A DNA stretch of 64,000 bases, taken from contig NZ_CP029343.1 in assembly GCF_003143515.1 (NCBI RefSeq), positions 3,782,001-3,846,000 of the forward strand, given 5' to 3'. The translations under genes and the position numbers were made by a program. Shown here in pieces: positions 9,762-19,909 of the stretch. The notes below the pieces were generated by a model. That model had not been told where the DNA came from. It ran no database searches and worked only from the letters and a program-made list of their open reading frames with translations. The first letter of the stretch is position 1. The number at the start of each line of letters is the position of its first letter. Source of the DNA: Massilia oculi. Its GTDB lineage: Bacteria; Pseudomonadota; Gammaproteobacteria; Burkholderiales; Burkholderiaceae_D.

Positions 9762-10742
9762 TTGAAGATTTTACTTGTGCGGGTGTCGTCCCTGGGCGAC
9801 GTCCTGCACAACCTGCCGATGGTGGCCGACCTGCTGCGCCGCCATCCGGGCGCCACGGTCGACTGGGTGGTCGAAGAAGGCTACGTCAGCCTGGTGCGCC
9901 TGAATCCGCACGTGCGCAAGGTGATCCCCTGGGCGCTGCGGCGCTGGCGCAAGCGCCTGGGCAAGAAGGAGACGCGCGCCGAGATCCGCGCTTTCTTCCG
10001 CACCCTGCGCGAGGAAGAATACGACTATGTGTTCGACACCCAGGGCCTGCTCAAGACCGGCATCATCATGGGCGCGGCCAGGGTCCGCAAGGGCGGCAAG
10101 AAGGTCGGCCTGGCCAACGGCAGCGAAGGCTCGGGCTATGAAGGCATCTCGCGCATCTTCCATACCGACAGCATTCCCCTGAACCCGCGCACCCACGCGG
10201 TGGCGCGCGGACGGATGGTGGCCGGCGCGGCCCTCGATTATCCGGTCGATACGGCGCCCGATTTCGGCCTGCCGGCGCCGGACGCGTCGCAGCGTCCGGC
10301 CTTCCTGCCCCAGGAAGACTACGCGGTATTCTTCCACGGTACGGCGCGCGCCGCCAAGAAGTGGGCGGACGCCAACTGGATCGCGCTCGGCAAGGCGCTG
10401 GCGCCGATGCCGGTGCTGCTGCCCTGGGGCTCCGAGGCCGAACGCGTCGATGCCGAAGCGCTGGCCGCCGGCATCCCGAACGCGCGCGTGCTGCCCCGGC
10501 TGTCGATGATGGACGCCGTGACCCTGGCCCAGCATGCGCGGCTCGCGGTCGGCGTCGACACCGGCCTGACCCACATCGCCGCCGCCTTCGTGCGGCCGAC
10601 GATCGAGATCTATTGCGATTCGCCGAAGTGGAAGACCGAGGGCAACTGGTCCGAGCGCATCGTCAACCTGGGCGAGCTGGGCACGCCGCCATCAAGCGAC
10701 GAGGTGGTGGCGGCCGCGCGCCGCCTGCTGGCATCGGCATGA
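9762..10742 (+). CDS. waaC: Lipopolysaccharide heptosyltransferase I
   Basis: A GT9-family enzyme of 326 residues that adds the first heptose to Kdo in the LPS inner core. It opens with KILLVRVSSLGDVLHNLP, the hallmark of WaaC, and has the late GVDTGLTHIAAAF loop that contacts ADP-heptose. It starts at a TTG at 9762, with GAGGTG 5 bp upstream, right after manB. The stop overlaps the waaA start in an ATGA. gmhB, needed to make the ADP-heptose donor, is encoded at 14557-15141. Confidence 0.94.
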   Translation: MKILLVRVSSLGDVLHNLPMVADLLRRHPGATVDWVVEEGYVSLVRLNPHVRKVIPWALRRWRKRLGKKETRAEIRAFFRTLREEEYDYVFDTQGLLKTGIIMGAARVRKGGKKVGLANGSEGSGYEGISRIFHTDSIPLNPRTHAVARGRMVAGAALDYPVDTAPDFGLPAPDASQRPAFLPQEDYAVFFHGTARAAKKWADANWIALGKALAPMPVLLPWGSEAERVDAEALAAGIPNARVLPRLSMMDAVTLAQHARLAVGVDTGLTHIAAAFVRPTIEIYCDSPKWKTEGNWSERIVNLGELGTPPSSDEVVAAARRLLASA

Positions 10743-12025
10743 ACCGCGCGCTGTACTCCGCCCTGTGGTGGGTGGCCCTGCCGGCCGTGCTGGGCCGCCT
10801 GTGGTGGCGTGGCCGCAAGGAGCCGGGCTACCGCGCGCACTGGGGCGAACGCCTGGCCCTTGACGGGCCGGCGCCGGGCGAACGTCCCACCATCATGGTG
10901 CACGCCGTCTCGGTCGGCGAGACGCGCGCCGCCGAACCGGTGGTCGATGCGCTGCTGGCGGCCTACCCCGACTGCCGCATCCTGCTGACCCATATGACGC
11001 CGACCGGGCGCGCCACCGGCAAGTCCCTGTTTGCCCATCATGGCGAACGCGTGGTGCAAAGCTACCTGCCGTACGACACGGGCGCGATGACGCGGCGCTT
11101 CCTGCGCCGCCACCGGCCGCGGGCCTGCATCCTGATGGAGACCGAGGTCTGGCCCAACCTGATCCACGCCTGCAAGCAGCTCGAGGTGCCGGTCGTGCTG
11201 GCCAACGCCAGGCTGTCCGACAAATCCCTCAAGCGTGGCCGCAAGGCGGGCGCCGTGATGCTGGAGGCGGCGCGCGGCTTCACCCTGGTCGCGGCCCAGA
11301 CCGAACTCGATGCCGAGCGTATCCGCTCGCTCGGTGCGCCGAACGTGGTGGTCACCGGCAGCGTCAAGTTCGACGTGACGCCGCCGCCGGCGGCGCTGGA
11401 AAAGGGCGACTGGCTGCGCAGCCGCATCCGTTCCGGCGGCCCCGAGCGGCCCGTGTTCCTGTGCGCCAGCACGCGCGAGGGTGAGGAGGCGCTGATCCTC
11501 GACGCCTGGCAGCGGATGCCTGGCAAGCCGGCCGGCGCGCTCTTGGTGATCGTGCCGCGCCATCCGCAGCGTTTCGACGAAGTCGCTGCCCTTGTTCCGG
11601 CGCGCGGGTTCACGCTGGCGCGCCGTTCGCAACTCGATCTCGATCATGGCGTGGACGGCGCCGACGTGCTGCTGGGCGACTCGATGGGCGAGATGTTCGC
11701 CTATTACGCGGCCTGCGATTGCGCCTATATCGGCGGCAGCCTGCTGCCGTTGGGCGGCCAGAACCTGATCGAAGCCTGCGCGCTGGGCAAGCCGGTACTG
11801 GTGGGCGAGCACACCTTCAACTTCCTCGACGCCACCAATGAGGCGGTGGGCGACGGCGCCGCGCTGCGGGTGCCAGGCGCCGACGCCCTGGTGGCGGCGG
11901 CCGTGCACCTGCTGGGCGACGGCGCGGCGCGGGTGGCGATGGGGGAAAAGGCGCTGGCCTTCGCCCGCCGCCACCGCGGGGCGACCCTGCGCACTGTTGA
12001 ACTCGTGCAACGGCATATCCGGTAG
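10739..12025 (+). CDS. waaA: 3-deoxy-D-manno-octulosonic acid (Kdo) transferase
   Basis: A 428-residue GT-B enzyme that attaches Kdo to lipid IVA. It begins with a short membrane segment (ALYSALWWVALPAVLGRLWW) and RAHWGERLA. It contains VHAVSVGETRAAEP with the conserved glutamate, and the MGEMFAYYAACD and GGQNLIEACALGKP donor-site segments. The ATG at 10739 overlaps the waaC stop. The reading frame is open far upstream of this start but without similarity. Together with waaC it builds the lipid A-proximal core at the cytoplasmic face of the inner membrane. Confidence 0.95.
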   Translation: MNRALYSALWWVALPAVLGRLWWRGRKEPGYRAHWGERLALDGPAPGERPTIMVHAVSVGETRAAEPVVDALLAAYPDCRILLTHMTPTGRATGKSLFAHHGERVVQSYLPYDTGAMTRRFLRRHRPRACILMETEVWPNLIHACKQLEVPVVLANARLSDKSLKRGRKAGAVMLEAARGFTLVAAQTELDAERIRSLGAPNVVVTGSVKFDVTPPPAALEKGDWLRSRIRSGGPERPVFLCASTREGEEALILDAWQRMPGKPAGALLVIVPRHPQRFDEVAALVPARGFTLARRSQLDLDHGVDGADVLLGDSMGEMFAYYAACDCAYIGGSLLPLGGQNLIEACALGKPVLVGEHTFNFLDATNEAVGDGAALRVPGADALVAAAVHLLGDGAARVAMGEKALAFARRHRGATLRTVELVQRHIR

Positions 12026-12075
12026 GTTTTGTTACCATTCCAAACTGCACGGTACAAAACAAAAGGGGATGCGCC

Positions 12076-12639
12076 ATGTTGTCGTTCAATCGCCCGAGGC
12101 CGGTCGGTAGCGGAAAGCCCGCGGTTTTCCCAACTGCGGTACTGGTTCAGGAACAGGCGGCAGAGGCGCTGGAGGCGATCATGACCGCAGCACCGACCGA
12201 AGTCCCGGCGCCGCCACGCGCTGACGCCGCGCTCGCGCCCGATGCGCTGCACTTTTTCGTGCGCTATTCGCTGCGCGAGTACACCAGTTTCATGTGGCAG
12301 CATGGCGGTTTCCTGATCCGCCGCCGGCGCGTGCGCTGGCCGGCCAGCCTGCTCCTGCGCCTGAAAAGCACCTTCAGCGCGGCCCTCAACTTCGTCCTGC
12401 TCGGACGTGGGCGGCGCACCTATGAATTCACCATCGACGAACACGGCATCGTGCGCACCAGCGGCGGCGTGACCCTGATCGGCTGGGACGACGTGGCCGC
12501 CGTGCGCACCTACTCGCGCGGCTTCATGATGGTGCTCAAGCGCGGGACCTTGCCGATTCCCTTCCGTTGCCTGTCCGATGTACAGGTGACCGCCATGCGC
12601 GAGCTGGCGGCGGCGCGGCACGAGTTGGCGCTGCGCTGA
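12076..12639 (+). CDS. YcxB-like domain hypothetical protein
   Basis: A 187-residue protein. Residues 1-55 look disordered and rich in alanine and proline. Residues 60-115 include an aromatic and basic stretch and a moderately hydrophobic segment (LLLRLKSTFSAALNFVLLG). The last 75 residues (YEFTIDEHGIVRTSG, LIGWDDVAAVRTYSRGFMM, GTLPIPFRCLS) resemble the C-terminal beta-rich YcxB domain, a family without established function. It has a good Shine-Dalgarno (AAAGGGG) before ATG 12076. It follows waaA by 50 bp but has no evident link to LPS. The domain call is from memory of the family pattern. Confidence 0.65.
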   Translation: MLSFNRPRPVGSGKPAVFPTAVLVQEQAAEALEAIMTAAPTEVPAPPRADAALAPDALHFFVRYSLREYTSFMWQHGGFLIRRRRVRWPASLLLRLKSTFSAALNFVLLGRGRRTYEFTIDEHGIVRTSGGVTLIGWDDVAAVRTYSRGFMMVLKRGTLPIPFRCLSDVQVTAMRELAAARHELALR

Positions 12640-12669
12640 TTGGTGCACGTGGTACGTTAGGAGACTTGG

Positions 12670-12780
12670 GTTCCCGCCTCCGCGGGAACGACGTGCAGCG
12701 GTAGCGGACTACGGCTGTTCGTCTGCCCCCTCACGCTTGAAACGTCGGTCCCGCCCTCGCCGGGCGCCTTGGCGGGAACC
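12670..12780. repeat. REP-like palindromic repeats (pair)
   Basis: At 12670-12689 GTTCCCGC and GCGGGAAC form an 8-bp stem around CTCC. At 12747-12780 a second, looser stem pairs GGTCCCGCC with GGCGGGAACC. GTTCCCGC-type palindromes of this kind are dispersed repeats in many betaproteobacteria. They fill the gap between the converging YcxB-like and YgjP-like genes. No T-run follows either stem, so they do not look like ordinary terminators. Confidence 0.6.
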
Positions 12781-12822
12781 TCTTGCAACTTCACATCTAG
12801 CCCGCCCGCACGAATATTCGGT

Positions 12823-13725
12823 TCACTCCTCGAACAGCACCGGCATCTCATGCGAGCGCCGACGCAGCGCCAGTCTCGCGCCGTCGTAATCCGGATAGAC
12901 CTCGCCCACCGTGGCCCAGAACGCAGGGCTGTGGTTCATCTCGCGCAGGTGGGCCAGTTCGTGCGCCACCACGTAGTCGATCAATGACAGCGGATAGTGG
13001 ATCAGGCGCCAGTTGAGGCGAATGCTCCCGCCCACGGTGCACGAACCCCAGCGCGAGCCGGCCGACGACAGCGTGAAGCTGCTGTAGGCCACGCCCAGTC
13101 GCGGCGCGAAATGGTCGAGGCGCTCGCGGAACAGGCGCTTGGCCTCGGCCTGGAACCAGATTTTCACCCTTTCCTTGAGCTGCCATTCGGACAGCCCAGG
13201 CACCACGCCGATCCATAGCTCGTTGCTGGCGGCGTCGAACCGGCAGTGGCTGCGCGCCGCTTCCTCGAGGCGCAGCACGATGTCGCCGCCCAGGTAGGGC
13301 AGGCGCGCACCATCCTTCCATTCGATCGGCTGGCGCTGCTGGCGCTGATCGCGCCGTTCGCCTCGTTCGAGCAGCTTGGTGACGATCCAGCGCTGCTTGG
13401 CGCGCAGCGCGTTGTCGATCTCCTCGAGCGTCACGCGGCGCGGCGCCGTCACGCGCAGGCCGTCGTCGTCGATCGTGAAGCCGATCGAGCGCCGCGTTGA
13501 ACGGCGCAGCGCGTACTCGATGGTGTGGTGGCCGAGGATGATGCGTTTCAGGGGAGGGTCTTGCGGGCCGACGGGCGGCGAGGGAAGCTTGATGCGGGGC
13601 GGCGCCGGCGGCGCCTTGAACAGCGGCTGCGCAGGCGGGAGAGGCCTGTCGGAAGGCTTCAGCGCCGCGAAGAATTCTTGCGCGAACAACTCCAGCTGAT
13701 GCCCGTCGACCTTCGCCGAGGCCAT
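12823..13725 (-). CDS. YgjP-like (DUF45, M48-related) metallopeptidase
   Basis: A 300-residue protein. The C-terminal half is the YgjP-like metal-dependent hydrolase domain with HELAHLREMNH (H255, E256, H259, third H265) and the preceding SRWGSCTVGGSIRLNWRL. It is longer than usual because of about 60 extra N-terminal residues rich in proline and lysine (PPAQPLFKAPPAPP). The ATG at 13725 is preferred; the frame is open further but without recognisable sequence. It lies 41 bp downstream of plsC and probably ends the long miaB operon. Substrate unknown. Confidence 0.85.
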   Translation of the reverse strand: MASAKVDGHQLELFAQEFFAALKPSDRPLPPAQPLFKAPPAPPRIKLPSPPVGPQDPPLKRIILGHHTIEYALRRSTRRSIGFTIDDDGLRVTAPRRVTLEEIDNALRAKQRWIVTKLLERGERRDQRQQRQPIEWKDGARLPYLGGDIVLRLEEAARSHCRFDAASNELWIGVVPGLSEWQLKERVKIWFQAEAKRLFRERLDHFAPRLGVAYSSFTLSSAGSRWGSCTVGGSIRLNWRLIHYPLSLIDYVVAHELAHLREMNHSPAFWATVGEVYPDYDGARLALRRRSHEMPVLFEE

Positions 13726-13766
13726 GGTCTGTGGCCTCGACTCACGAATCTGGGCGCTGACGTCGC

Positions 13767-14522
13767 TCAACCACCTTTGTAGGCGTGGGGCGAAATGACG
13801 CGCATTTCGGATTCTATCCAATTTTCTACCTCTTGCATCAGGCTGTCGGGGGTATGGCCTTCGGGCGAGATCGGCTTGCCGATCGAGACCGTGATCAATC
13901 CGGGCCGTTTGATGAATGAATTCTTGGGCCAGCACTCGCCCGAATTATGCGCGATCGGCACCACGACCGCTTGGGTTTCCACAGCCAGGCGCGTGCCGCC
14001 GCTCTTGTACTTGCCCTTCTGGCCGACCGGGATGCGGGTGCCTTCGGGGAACATGATGATCCACTGGCCGTCGGCCAGGCGGCGCTTCCCGTGGCGCACG
14101 ACGGCGCCGAAGGCATTCTTGCCCTGCTTGCGGTCGATCGGGATCATGCGCAGCAAGCCCATGGCCCAGCCGAAGAAGGGGATGTACAGGATTTCCTTCT
14201 TGAAGACGTAGACCAGCGGCCGCGTGAGATTGGGCAGCAGGAAGATCGTTTCCCATGCCGACTGGTGCTTCGAGAGCACGATGGCCGGCGCGTCGGGCAG
14301 GTTGTCGTAGCCCTTGAATTCGTAGCGGATGCCGCAGATGACGCGCGCGCACCAGATGATGAAGACATTCCAGCGCGAGGTGAACCAGAAGCGCTTGTTG
14401 TACGACAGCGGCGCCGCCAGGAAGCAGAGGCAGGCCCAGATGACGGTGGCGACGATCATGACGATCGTGAACAGCAGGGAACGCAGGAACAAACTGAAGT
14501 TACGCAAAGGGGCTCCGGACAA
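13767..14522 (-). CDS. plsC: 1-acyl-sn-glycerol-3-phosphate acyltransferase
   Basis: A 251-residue membrane acyltransferase. An N-terminal hydrophobic segment (about residues 12-38) is followed by block I, SKHQSAWE, where the usual HX4D is HX4E (H86, E91), and by FPEGTRIP. HX4E variants occur in this branch of betaproteobacterial PlsC proteins. The start is a TTG at 14522; another TTG five codons on is possible. It lies directly after gmhB in the glyQ-glyS-gmhB-plsC order. It is a better candidate for the main PlsC than the paralogue at 4724-5455, judging by context. Confidence 0.88.
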   Translation of the reverse strand: MSGAPLRNFSLFLRSLLFTIVMIVATVIWACLCFLAAPLSYNKRFWFTSRWNVFIIWCARVICGIRYEFKGYDNLPDAPAIVLSKHQSAWETIFLLPNLTRPLVYVFKKEILYIPFFGWAMGLLRMIPIDRKQGKNAFGAVVRHGKRRLADGQWIIMFPEGTRIPVGQKGKYKSGGTRLAVETQAVVVPIAHNSGECWPKNSFIKRPGLITVSIGKPISPEGHTPDSLMQEVENWIESEMRVISPHAYKGG

Positions 14523-14556
14523 ATCGATCTGGTTCTGGACTGTTGTGTTTTATTGA

Positions 14557-15141
14557 TTATGCAGGCTGCGCGCCGGTTGTGCCAGAGGTGGCGCTCGTTG
14601 CAGATCCCGGCTTGAGGAAGGCCGTCACCATCGCCGCCAGGTCCGGGAACACCTGGGTGCCGGGCGGCAGGCCGCCGGTGGCCTTTGTCTTCTCGCCTTT
14701 CCCGGTCAGCACCAGGTAGGGCGTGCAGCCGCGGTTGAAGCCGGCCTGCAGGTCGCGCAGCGAGTCGCCCACGGTGGGCACGCCCTTGAGATTGACCTTG
14801 AAGCGCTTGCCGATCTCTTCGAACATGCCCGACTTGGGCTTGCGGCAATCGCAGGCGTCGATCGCCGCGTGCGGGCAGAAGAAGATGGCGTCGATGTCGG
14901 CGCCCACCAGCTGGGCCGCCGCATGCAGCTTGGCGTGGATGGCGTTCAGGGTCGTGATGTCGAACAGGCCGCGCGCGATGCCCGACTGGTTGGTCGCGAC
15001 CACGACTCGGTAGCCCGCCTGGTTCAGGCGCGCGATCGCCTCGAGCGAGCCTGGGATCGGGATCCACTCGGCCGGCGACTTGATGAAGTCCGGCGAATCG
15101 TGGTTGATCACCCCATCCCGGTCGAGGATGATGAGCTTCAT
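14557..15141 (-). CDS. gmhB: D-glycero-beta-D-manno-heptose 1,7-bisphosphate 7-phosphatase
   Basis: A 194-residue HAD phosphatase with the nucleophile pair in LILDRDGVIN (D7, D9), the ATNQSGIARG threonine motif, and CDCRKPKSGMF, whose cysteines with the nearby CPH make the zinc loop typical of GmhB. It removes the 7-phosphate in ADP-heptose synthesis and so supplies WaaC. The start at 15141 opens the conserved core; an ATG at 15174 would overlap no glyS codon but adds an unconserved leader. It directly follows glyS. Confidence 0.93.
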   Translation of the reverse strand: MKLIILDRDGVINHDSPDFIKSPAEWIPIPGSLEAIARLNQAGYRVVVATNQSGIARGLFDITTLNAIHAKLHAAAQLVGADIDAIFFCPHAAIDACDCRKPKSGMFEEIGKRFKVNLKGVPTVGDSLRDLQAGFNRGCTPYLVLTGKGEKTKATGGLPPGTQVFPDLAAMVTAFLKPGSATSATSGTTGAQPA

Positions 15142-15175
15142 CGCCCGCTCTTGGTTGTCGCGCTCCTTGCCCATC

Positions 15176-17284
15176 TCAGGCCGCCAGCTTCGAGATGTCG
15201 GCCACGCGGTTCATCATGCCATGCAAGACCGCCAGCAGGGCCAGGCGGTTGTTGCGCAGCGCGACGTCGTCGGCCATCACCATCACGTCGTTGAAGAAGG
15301 CGTCGACCTGGTCGCGCAACTGGGCCAGGGTCTTGAGCGTGCCGCTGAAGTCGCCCGCGGCGAAGGCCGCATCGACTTCGGGCTGCACGCGGGCGACGGC
15401 GGCCGCCAGGTCCTTCTCGGCCTGGTCCTGCAGCAGGCCAGGGTCGACCGCGGCGTCCTTCGGCATCGCTTCCTCGTTCTTCTTGAGGATGTTGGTGATG
15501 CGCTTGTTGGCGGCGGCCAGCGAGGCCGCCTCGGGCAGCGCCGCGAAGGCCTGCACCGCTTCCAGGCGCTGCACCACGTCGTCGACGCGGTCCGGGTTCT
15601 GGGCCAGCACCGCCTCGACCTCGTTCGGCGAGAAGCCGCGCTCGCGCAGCATGCTGCGCAGGCGGTCGAGCATGAAGGCGGTGACTTCCGCGCGCGGATC
15701 CCGCAGCGATTCAAAGCGCGCCGGTTCGTCGGCGAACGTGGTCATCGCGTCGGCCAGCATGTCGGCGATCGACAGCGGCAGGCGCTTCTCGACCAGCATG
15801 CGCATGATGCCCAGCGCGTGGCGGCGCAGCGCGAACGGATCCTTCTCGCCGGTCGGCTGCAGGCCGATGGCCCAGATGCCGACCAGGGTTTCCAGCTTGT
15901 CGGCCAGGGCGACCGCCAGGCCGGTATTGGTGGCTGGCAGGGCGTCGCCGGCGAAGCGCGGCTGGTAATGTTCGGACGCCGCGCGCGCGACGTCGTCATG
16001 CTCGCCATTGTGGCGCGCGTAATACGTGCCCATGATGCCTTGCAGCTCGGGGAACTCGCCGACCATGTCGGTCAGGAGGTCGGCCTTGGACAGGCGCGCG
16101 CCGCGTTCGGCCAGCGCCGCGTCGAAGCCCAGGCGGGTGGCGATATAGGTCGCCAGCTTGGTGACGCGCTCGCTGCGCTCGGCCTGCGAGCCCAGCTTGT
16201 TGTGGTAGACCACGCTCGCGAGCTGCGGCAGGCGCGACTCGAGGGTTTTCTTCTTGTCCTGCTCGAAGAAGAACTTGGCGTCCGACAGGCGCGGACGCAC
16301 CACGCGCTCGTTGCCGCCGACGATGGCCTCGGGCGCATCGGTCGCGATGTTCGACACGATCAGGAAGCGCGAGCGCAGCTTGCCTTCGCTGTCGGTCAGC
16401 GCGAAGTATTTCTGGTTCGTCTGCATGGTGAGGATCAGGCATTCCTGTGGCACGGCCAGGAATTCTTCCTCGAAGCGGCATTCATAGACCACCGGCCATT
16501 CGACCAGGGCCGCCACTTCGTCCAGCAGCGATTCGGGCATCAGCACCTGGTCGGCGCCGGCCTTGTCGAGCAGCTGGGCGCGGATGCTGTCCTTGCGTGC
16601 CTGGGCCGACGACAGGACCTTGCCTTCGGCTTCCAGCACCTGCGCGTAGTGGTCCGCATGGTCGATCACGATCGGGCCGCCGTGCGACAGGAAGCGGTGG
16701 CCCATCGTGGTGCGGCCGGCGGCCAGGCCCAGCAGCGACAGTGGCAGCACCTGGTCGCCATGCAGCGCGGTCAGGAGGTGCACCGGACGCACGAACTGCA
16801 CGGTATCGCCGTTCGGGCGCTGGTAGCTCATGACCTTCGGGATCGGCAGCTTGGACACCGTATCAAGCAGCACGTCCTGCAGGGCGCCTGCCAGGGCGCT
16901 GCCGGCGGCGGTAAAGGTGTAGAAGAAGCTCTCGGCCTTGCCGTCCTGGGCGCGTTCGAGCTGGTCGACGGTGAGGTCGGGGAAGCCCAGCGCGGCCAGC
17001 TTCTTGGCCAGCGGCGCGCTCGGATTGCCTTCCTTGTCGAGGGCCACGGAGACAGGCAGCACCTTCTCGCGGATCGATTTGTCGGGCGACGTGCCGCGCA
17101 CATTGGTGATCGTGACGGCCAGGCGGCGCGGGGTGGCGTGGGTGGTGACGACGCTGTCGGCTTCCAGGAAGTCGCGCGCCTTCAGGCCATTGGCGATGCC
17201 GGTCGCAAAGGCCGCGCCCAGCTTGACGAGCGCCTTCGGCGGCAGTTCTTCGGTCTGCAGTTCGACGAGGAGTGTTTGGTTCAT
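15176..17284 (-). CDS. glyS: Glycyl-tRNA synthetase beta subunit
   Basis: A 702-residue GlyS, about the family length, starting [19 protein letters not shown], the standard N-terminus. FLVLFE-like catalytic motifs are absent, as expected, since the alpha subunit carries the class II core. The C-terminal half contains the anticodon-binding region. It works as an alpha2beta2 enzyme with GlyQ, encoded immediately upstream (28 bp gap). The opposite strand has a 797-codon open frame that is only a GC-driven shadow. Confidence 0.96.
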   Translation of the reverse strand: MNQTLLVELQTEELPPKALVKLGAAFATGIANGLKARDFLEADSVVTTHATPRRLAVTITNVRGTSPDKSIREKVLPVSVALDKEGNPSAPLAKKLAALGFPDLTVDQLERAQDGKAESFFYTFTAAGSALAGALQDVLLDTVSKLPIPKVMSYQRPNGDTVQFVRPVHLLTALHGDQVLPLSLLGLAAGRTTMGHRFLSHGGPIVIDHADHYAQVLEAEGKVLSSAQARKDSIRAQLLDKAGADQVLMPESLLDEVAALVEWPVVYECRFEEEFLAVPQECLILTMQTNQKYFALTDSEGKLRSRFLIVSNIATDAPEAIVGGNERVVRPRLSDAKFFFEQDKKKTLESRLPQLASVVYHNKLGSQAERSERVTKLATYIATRLGFDAALAERGARLSKADLLTDMVGEFPELQGIMGTYYARHNGEHDDVARAASEHYQPRFAGDALPATNTGLAVALADKLETLVGIWAIGLQPTGEKDPFALRRHALGIMRMLVEKRLPLSIADMLADAMTTFADEPARFESLRDPRAEVTAFMLDRLRSMLRERGFSPNEVEAVLAQNPDRVDDVVQRLEAVQAFAALPEAASLAAANKRITNILKKNEEAMPKDAAVDPGLLQDQAEKDLAAAVARVQPEVDAAFAAGDFSGTLKTLAQLRDQVDAFFNDVMVMADDVALRNNRLALLAVLHGMMNRVADISKLAA

Positions 17285-17312
17285 GGTCTGTTCTGTTCTT
17301 GTTCCGTGGGCC

Positions 17313-18227
17313 TCAGGCGGCGGCTTTCGCGGCGCCTGGCGCCATCGGGAAGCCCAGCTTCTCGCGCGAATCGTAATAGGCTTGCGCCACCAGGCGCGAC
17401 AGGGTGCGCACGCGGCCGATGTAGGCGGCGCGCTCGGTTACCGAGATCGCGCCGCGCGCGTCCAGCAGGTTGAAGCTGTGCGAGGCCTTCATGATCTGCT
17501 CATAGGCCGGCAGGGTCAGTTGCAGCTCGACCAGGCGCTTGGCTTCGGATTCGTGGTTGTTGAAAGCCTGGAACAGGATCTCGGTGTTCGAATGCTCGAA
17601 GTTGTAGGTCGATTGTTCGACCTCGTTCTGGTGGAAGACGTCGCCATACGACAGGGTCTTCCTTTCGCCGTTCTCTTCCCACTCGGTCCACACCAGGTCG
17701 TAAACGTTCTCGACGCCCTGCAGGTACATGGCCAGGCGCTCGATGCCATAGGTGATCTCGCCCAGCACCGGCTTGCAATCGAGGCCGCCGACCTGCTGGA
17801 AATAGGTGAACTGGGTCACTTCCATGCCGTTCAGCCAGACTTCCCAGCCGAGGCCCCAGGCGCCCAGGGTCGGGCTTTCCCAGTCGTCCTCGACGAAGCG
17901 CACGTCATTCTTCTTCAGGTCCAGGCCCAATGCCTCGAGCGAACCGAGGTAGAGGTCGAGGATGTTCTCGGGCGCCGGCTTGAGCGCCACCTGGTACTGG
18001 TAGTAGTGCTGCAGGCGGTTCGGATTCTCGCCATAGCGGCCATCCTTCGGACGGCGCGACGGCTGCACATAGGCGGCGCGCCACGGCTCCGGGCCGATCG
18101 CACGCAGGAAGGTGCCGGTGTGGAAGGTGCCCGCGCCGACTTCCATGTCGTAGGGCTGGAGCAGTGCGCAGCCCTGCTTGTCCCAGTAGGACTGCAGGGT
18201 GAGGATGATTTGTTGGAATGTGAGCAT
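17313..18227 (-). CDS. glyQ: Glycyl-tRNA synthetase alpha subunit
   Basis: A 304-residue class II core subunit. It begins [20 protein letters not shown] and contains [32 protein letters not shown] and [14 protein letters not shown], all characteristic of GlyQ. It binds glycine and ATP and pairs with GlyS. The ATG at 18227 matches the family N-terminus; the frame is open upstream only by chance. It lies 119 bp downstream of lnt. Confidence 0.97.
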   Translation of the reverse strand: MLTFQQIILTLQSYWDKQGCALLQPYDMEVGAGTFHTGTFLRAIGPEPWRAAYVQPSRRPKDGRYGENPNRLQHYYQYQVALKPAPENILDLYLGSLEALGLDLKKNDVRFVEDDWESPTLGAWGLGWEVWLNGMEVTQFTYFQQVGGLDCKPVLGEITYGIERLAMYLQGVENVYDLVWTEWEENGERKTLSYGDVFHQNEVEQSTYNFEHSNTEILFQAFNNHESEAKRLVELQLTLPAYEQIMKASHSFNLLDARGAISVTERAAYIGRVRTLSRLVAQAYYDSREKLGFPMAPGAAKAAA

Positions 18228-18320
18228 CTCGAATGGGACGGGGCTGGTGGGCCGCGAACACGGTATGTTTGCCAAATGACTAATTCTACTGAATTTTTCC
18301 CATATGCTGGGGAGCGATTG

Positions 18321-18349
18321 TAGGGTGGACTGCTTCGCCGTCCACCCTA
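18321..18349. repeat. Palindromic repeat between lnt and glyQ
   Basis: TAGGGTGGAC and GTCCACCCTA form a perfect 10-bp inverted repeat around a 9-base loop. The right arm includes the lnt stop codon. There is no T-run, so this looks like a dispersed palindrome or an mRNA-stability hairpin rather than a terminator. Confidence 0.6.
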
Positions 18350-19909
18350 CGATTTCTGGCGGTAGCGGCGGCCGGCGAACCATGCTCCGAGCAGCATCAC
18401 GCCTCCCAGCATCAGGAAGGCCGCATTGCCAAGCCGGATGAACGGCGTCATGCCGCTCGCACCGCGCACGGTCGCGCTCAGGACGCCGTCGGTGTAGAAG
18501 GGCAGCACTTGCCTGATGTTGCCGCGGTGGTCGATTACGGCGGTGGCGCCGTCGTTGGTCGAGCGCAGCATCGGGCGGCCTGTTTCCAGGGTGCGCATGC
18601 GCGAGATCTGCAGGTGCTGCGGGATCGCCACCGACTGGCCGTACCACGACAGGTTCGACACGTTCAGCAGCAGGGTCGCCGGGTGCGGCGCATTGCGCAG
18701 CTGGTAGGCGATCTCTTCGCCGAACACGTCTTCGTAGCAGATATTCGGCAGCACCCACTGGTCCTTGACCTGGAACGGGGCCTGCAGCGCGGCGCCGCGG
18801 GTGGCGTCGTTCAGCGGGATGTTCATCATGTCGGTGAGCCAGCGGAAACCCGGCGGGATGAATTCGCCGAACGGCACCAGGTGCGCCTTGTCATAGCGAT
18901 AGGGCTTGGGCTGAGGGCTCATCGCGATCAGGCTGTTGCCGTATTTTTCCGGCCCGTCGAACAAGGGCATGCCGATCGCCAGCGTGCTGCCGGTGGTGGC
19001 GGCATAGCGCTGCAAACCATCCAGGTAGCCGTCCGGCAGATTGTGCGGGAAGACGGGCAGGGCGGTTTCCGGCGTCGCGATCAGGTCGGCCGGGGCCGCC
19101 GTGATCATGGCCTGGTAGCGCGTGACGATGCTGGTCAGGAATTCCATATCGAATTTCCTGTCTTGCGGGATATTGCCTTGCAGCAGGCGCACCGTGATCG
19201 GCTGGCCGGTTTCCTGGGTCCATTCGACCGTGCGCAGGCCAGCGCCCACCAGCATCAGGCCCGCCAGCAGGCCGATCGCCGGCCAGCGGGCGCGCTGGGT
19301 CAGCATCGCGATGCAGCCGGCGCCGACGCCGGCCAGGATGCCGATGCCGTACACGCCGATCAGCGGCGCGTAGCCGGCCAGTGGCGCCAGGTCGTGGGCA
19401 TAGCCCGACGAGGCCCAGGGGAATCCCGTGAACACCCAGCCGCGCAGCCATTCGGTTACGCCCCATAATGTGGGCAGCACCAGCAGCAGGAAGGCGGCCA
19501 CCGGCAGCGACCAGCGCTTGCGCAACCAGCTCGCCACGCCGGCCGTGAGGGCGCCGAACAGGCCCATGTACAGGCACAACAGGACCAGGCCCGCCGCCGC
19601 CAGCGCGGCCGGCAGGTGGGCAAAGCGGGTGCCGAACACGTACAGCCAGTGCACGCCGGCCAGTGTCCAGCCGAAGCCGAAGGCCCAGCCGATCAGGGTC
19701 GCGCGCTTGACCGAACTGCCCATGCCGACCTGGTAGAAGAACCAGGCCAGCGACAGCAACTGCAGCGGCCACCAGCCAAAGGGCTGGAACGACAGGATGG
19801 AAGAACCGCCGGCCAGCGCGGCGGTAACGAGCAGCAGCACCGACGGGCGGGTGCCGCGCAGCGCCGGGTCAGGCGGCGCCGTCGTGGTCTGGGTCCGGCG
19901 GCGCAGCAT
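18347..19909 (-). CDS. lnt: Apolipoprotein N-acyltransferase
   Basis: A 520-residue inner-membrane enzyme that adds the third acyl chain to lipoproteins. At least five hydrophobic segments occupy the first 200 residues, followed by a nitrilase-like domain. The catalytic residues are in [10 protein letters not shown] (Glu), [12 protein letters not shown] (Lys) and [11 protein letters not shown] (Cys). One last transmembrane segment ends the protein. The ATG at 19909 overlaps the corC TGA; a TTG one codon earlier is possible. Confidence 0.95.
   Translation of the reverse strand: MLRRRTQTTTAPPDPALRGTRPSVLLLVTAALAGGSSILSFQPFGWWPLQLLSLAWFFYQVGMGSSVKRATLIGWAFGFGWTLAGVHWLYVFGTRFAHLPAALAAAGLVLLCLYMGLFGALTAGVASWLRKRWSLPVAAFLLLVLPTLWGVTEWLRGWVFTGFPWASSGYAHDLAPLAGYAPLIGVYGIGILAGVGAGCIAMLTQRARWPAIGLLAGLMLVGAGLRTVEWTQETGQPITVRLLQGNIPQDRKFDMEFLTSIVTRYQAMITAAPADLIATPETALPVFPHNLPDGYLDGLQRYAATTGSTLAIGMPLFDGPEKYGNSLIAMSPQPKPYRYDKAHLVPFGEFIPPGFRWLTDMMNIPLNDATRGAALQAPFQVKDQWVLPNICYEDVFGEEIAYQLRNAPHPATLLLNVSNLSWYGQSVAIPQHLQISRMRTLETGRPMLRSTNDGATAVIDHRGNIRQVLPFYTDGVLSATVRGASGMTPFIRLGNAAFLMLGGVMLLGAWFAGRRYRQKS

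Noticed and set aside
15080..17473. 797-codon plus-strand open frame opposite glyS
   Set aside because: It is the antisense shadow of glyS, which has full family homology; the shadow protein is Arg/Gln/Gly-rich with no domain.
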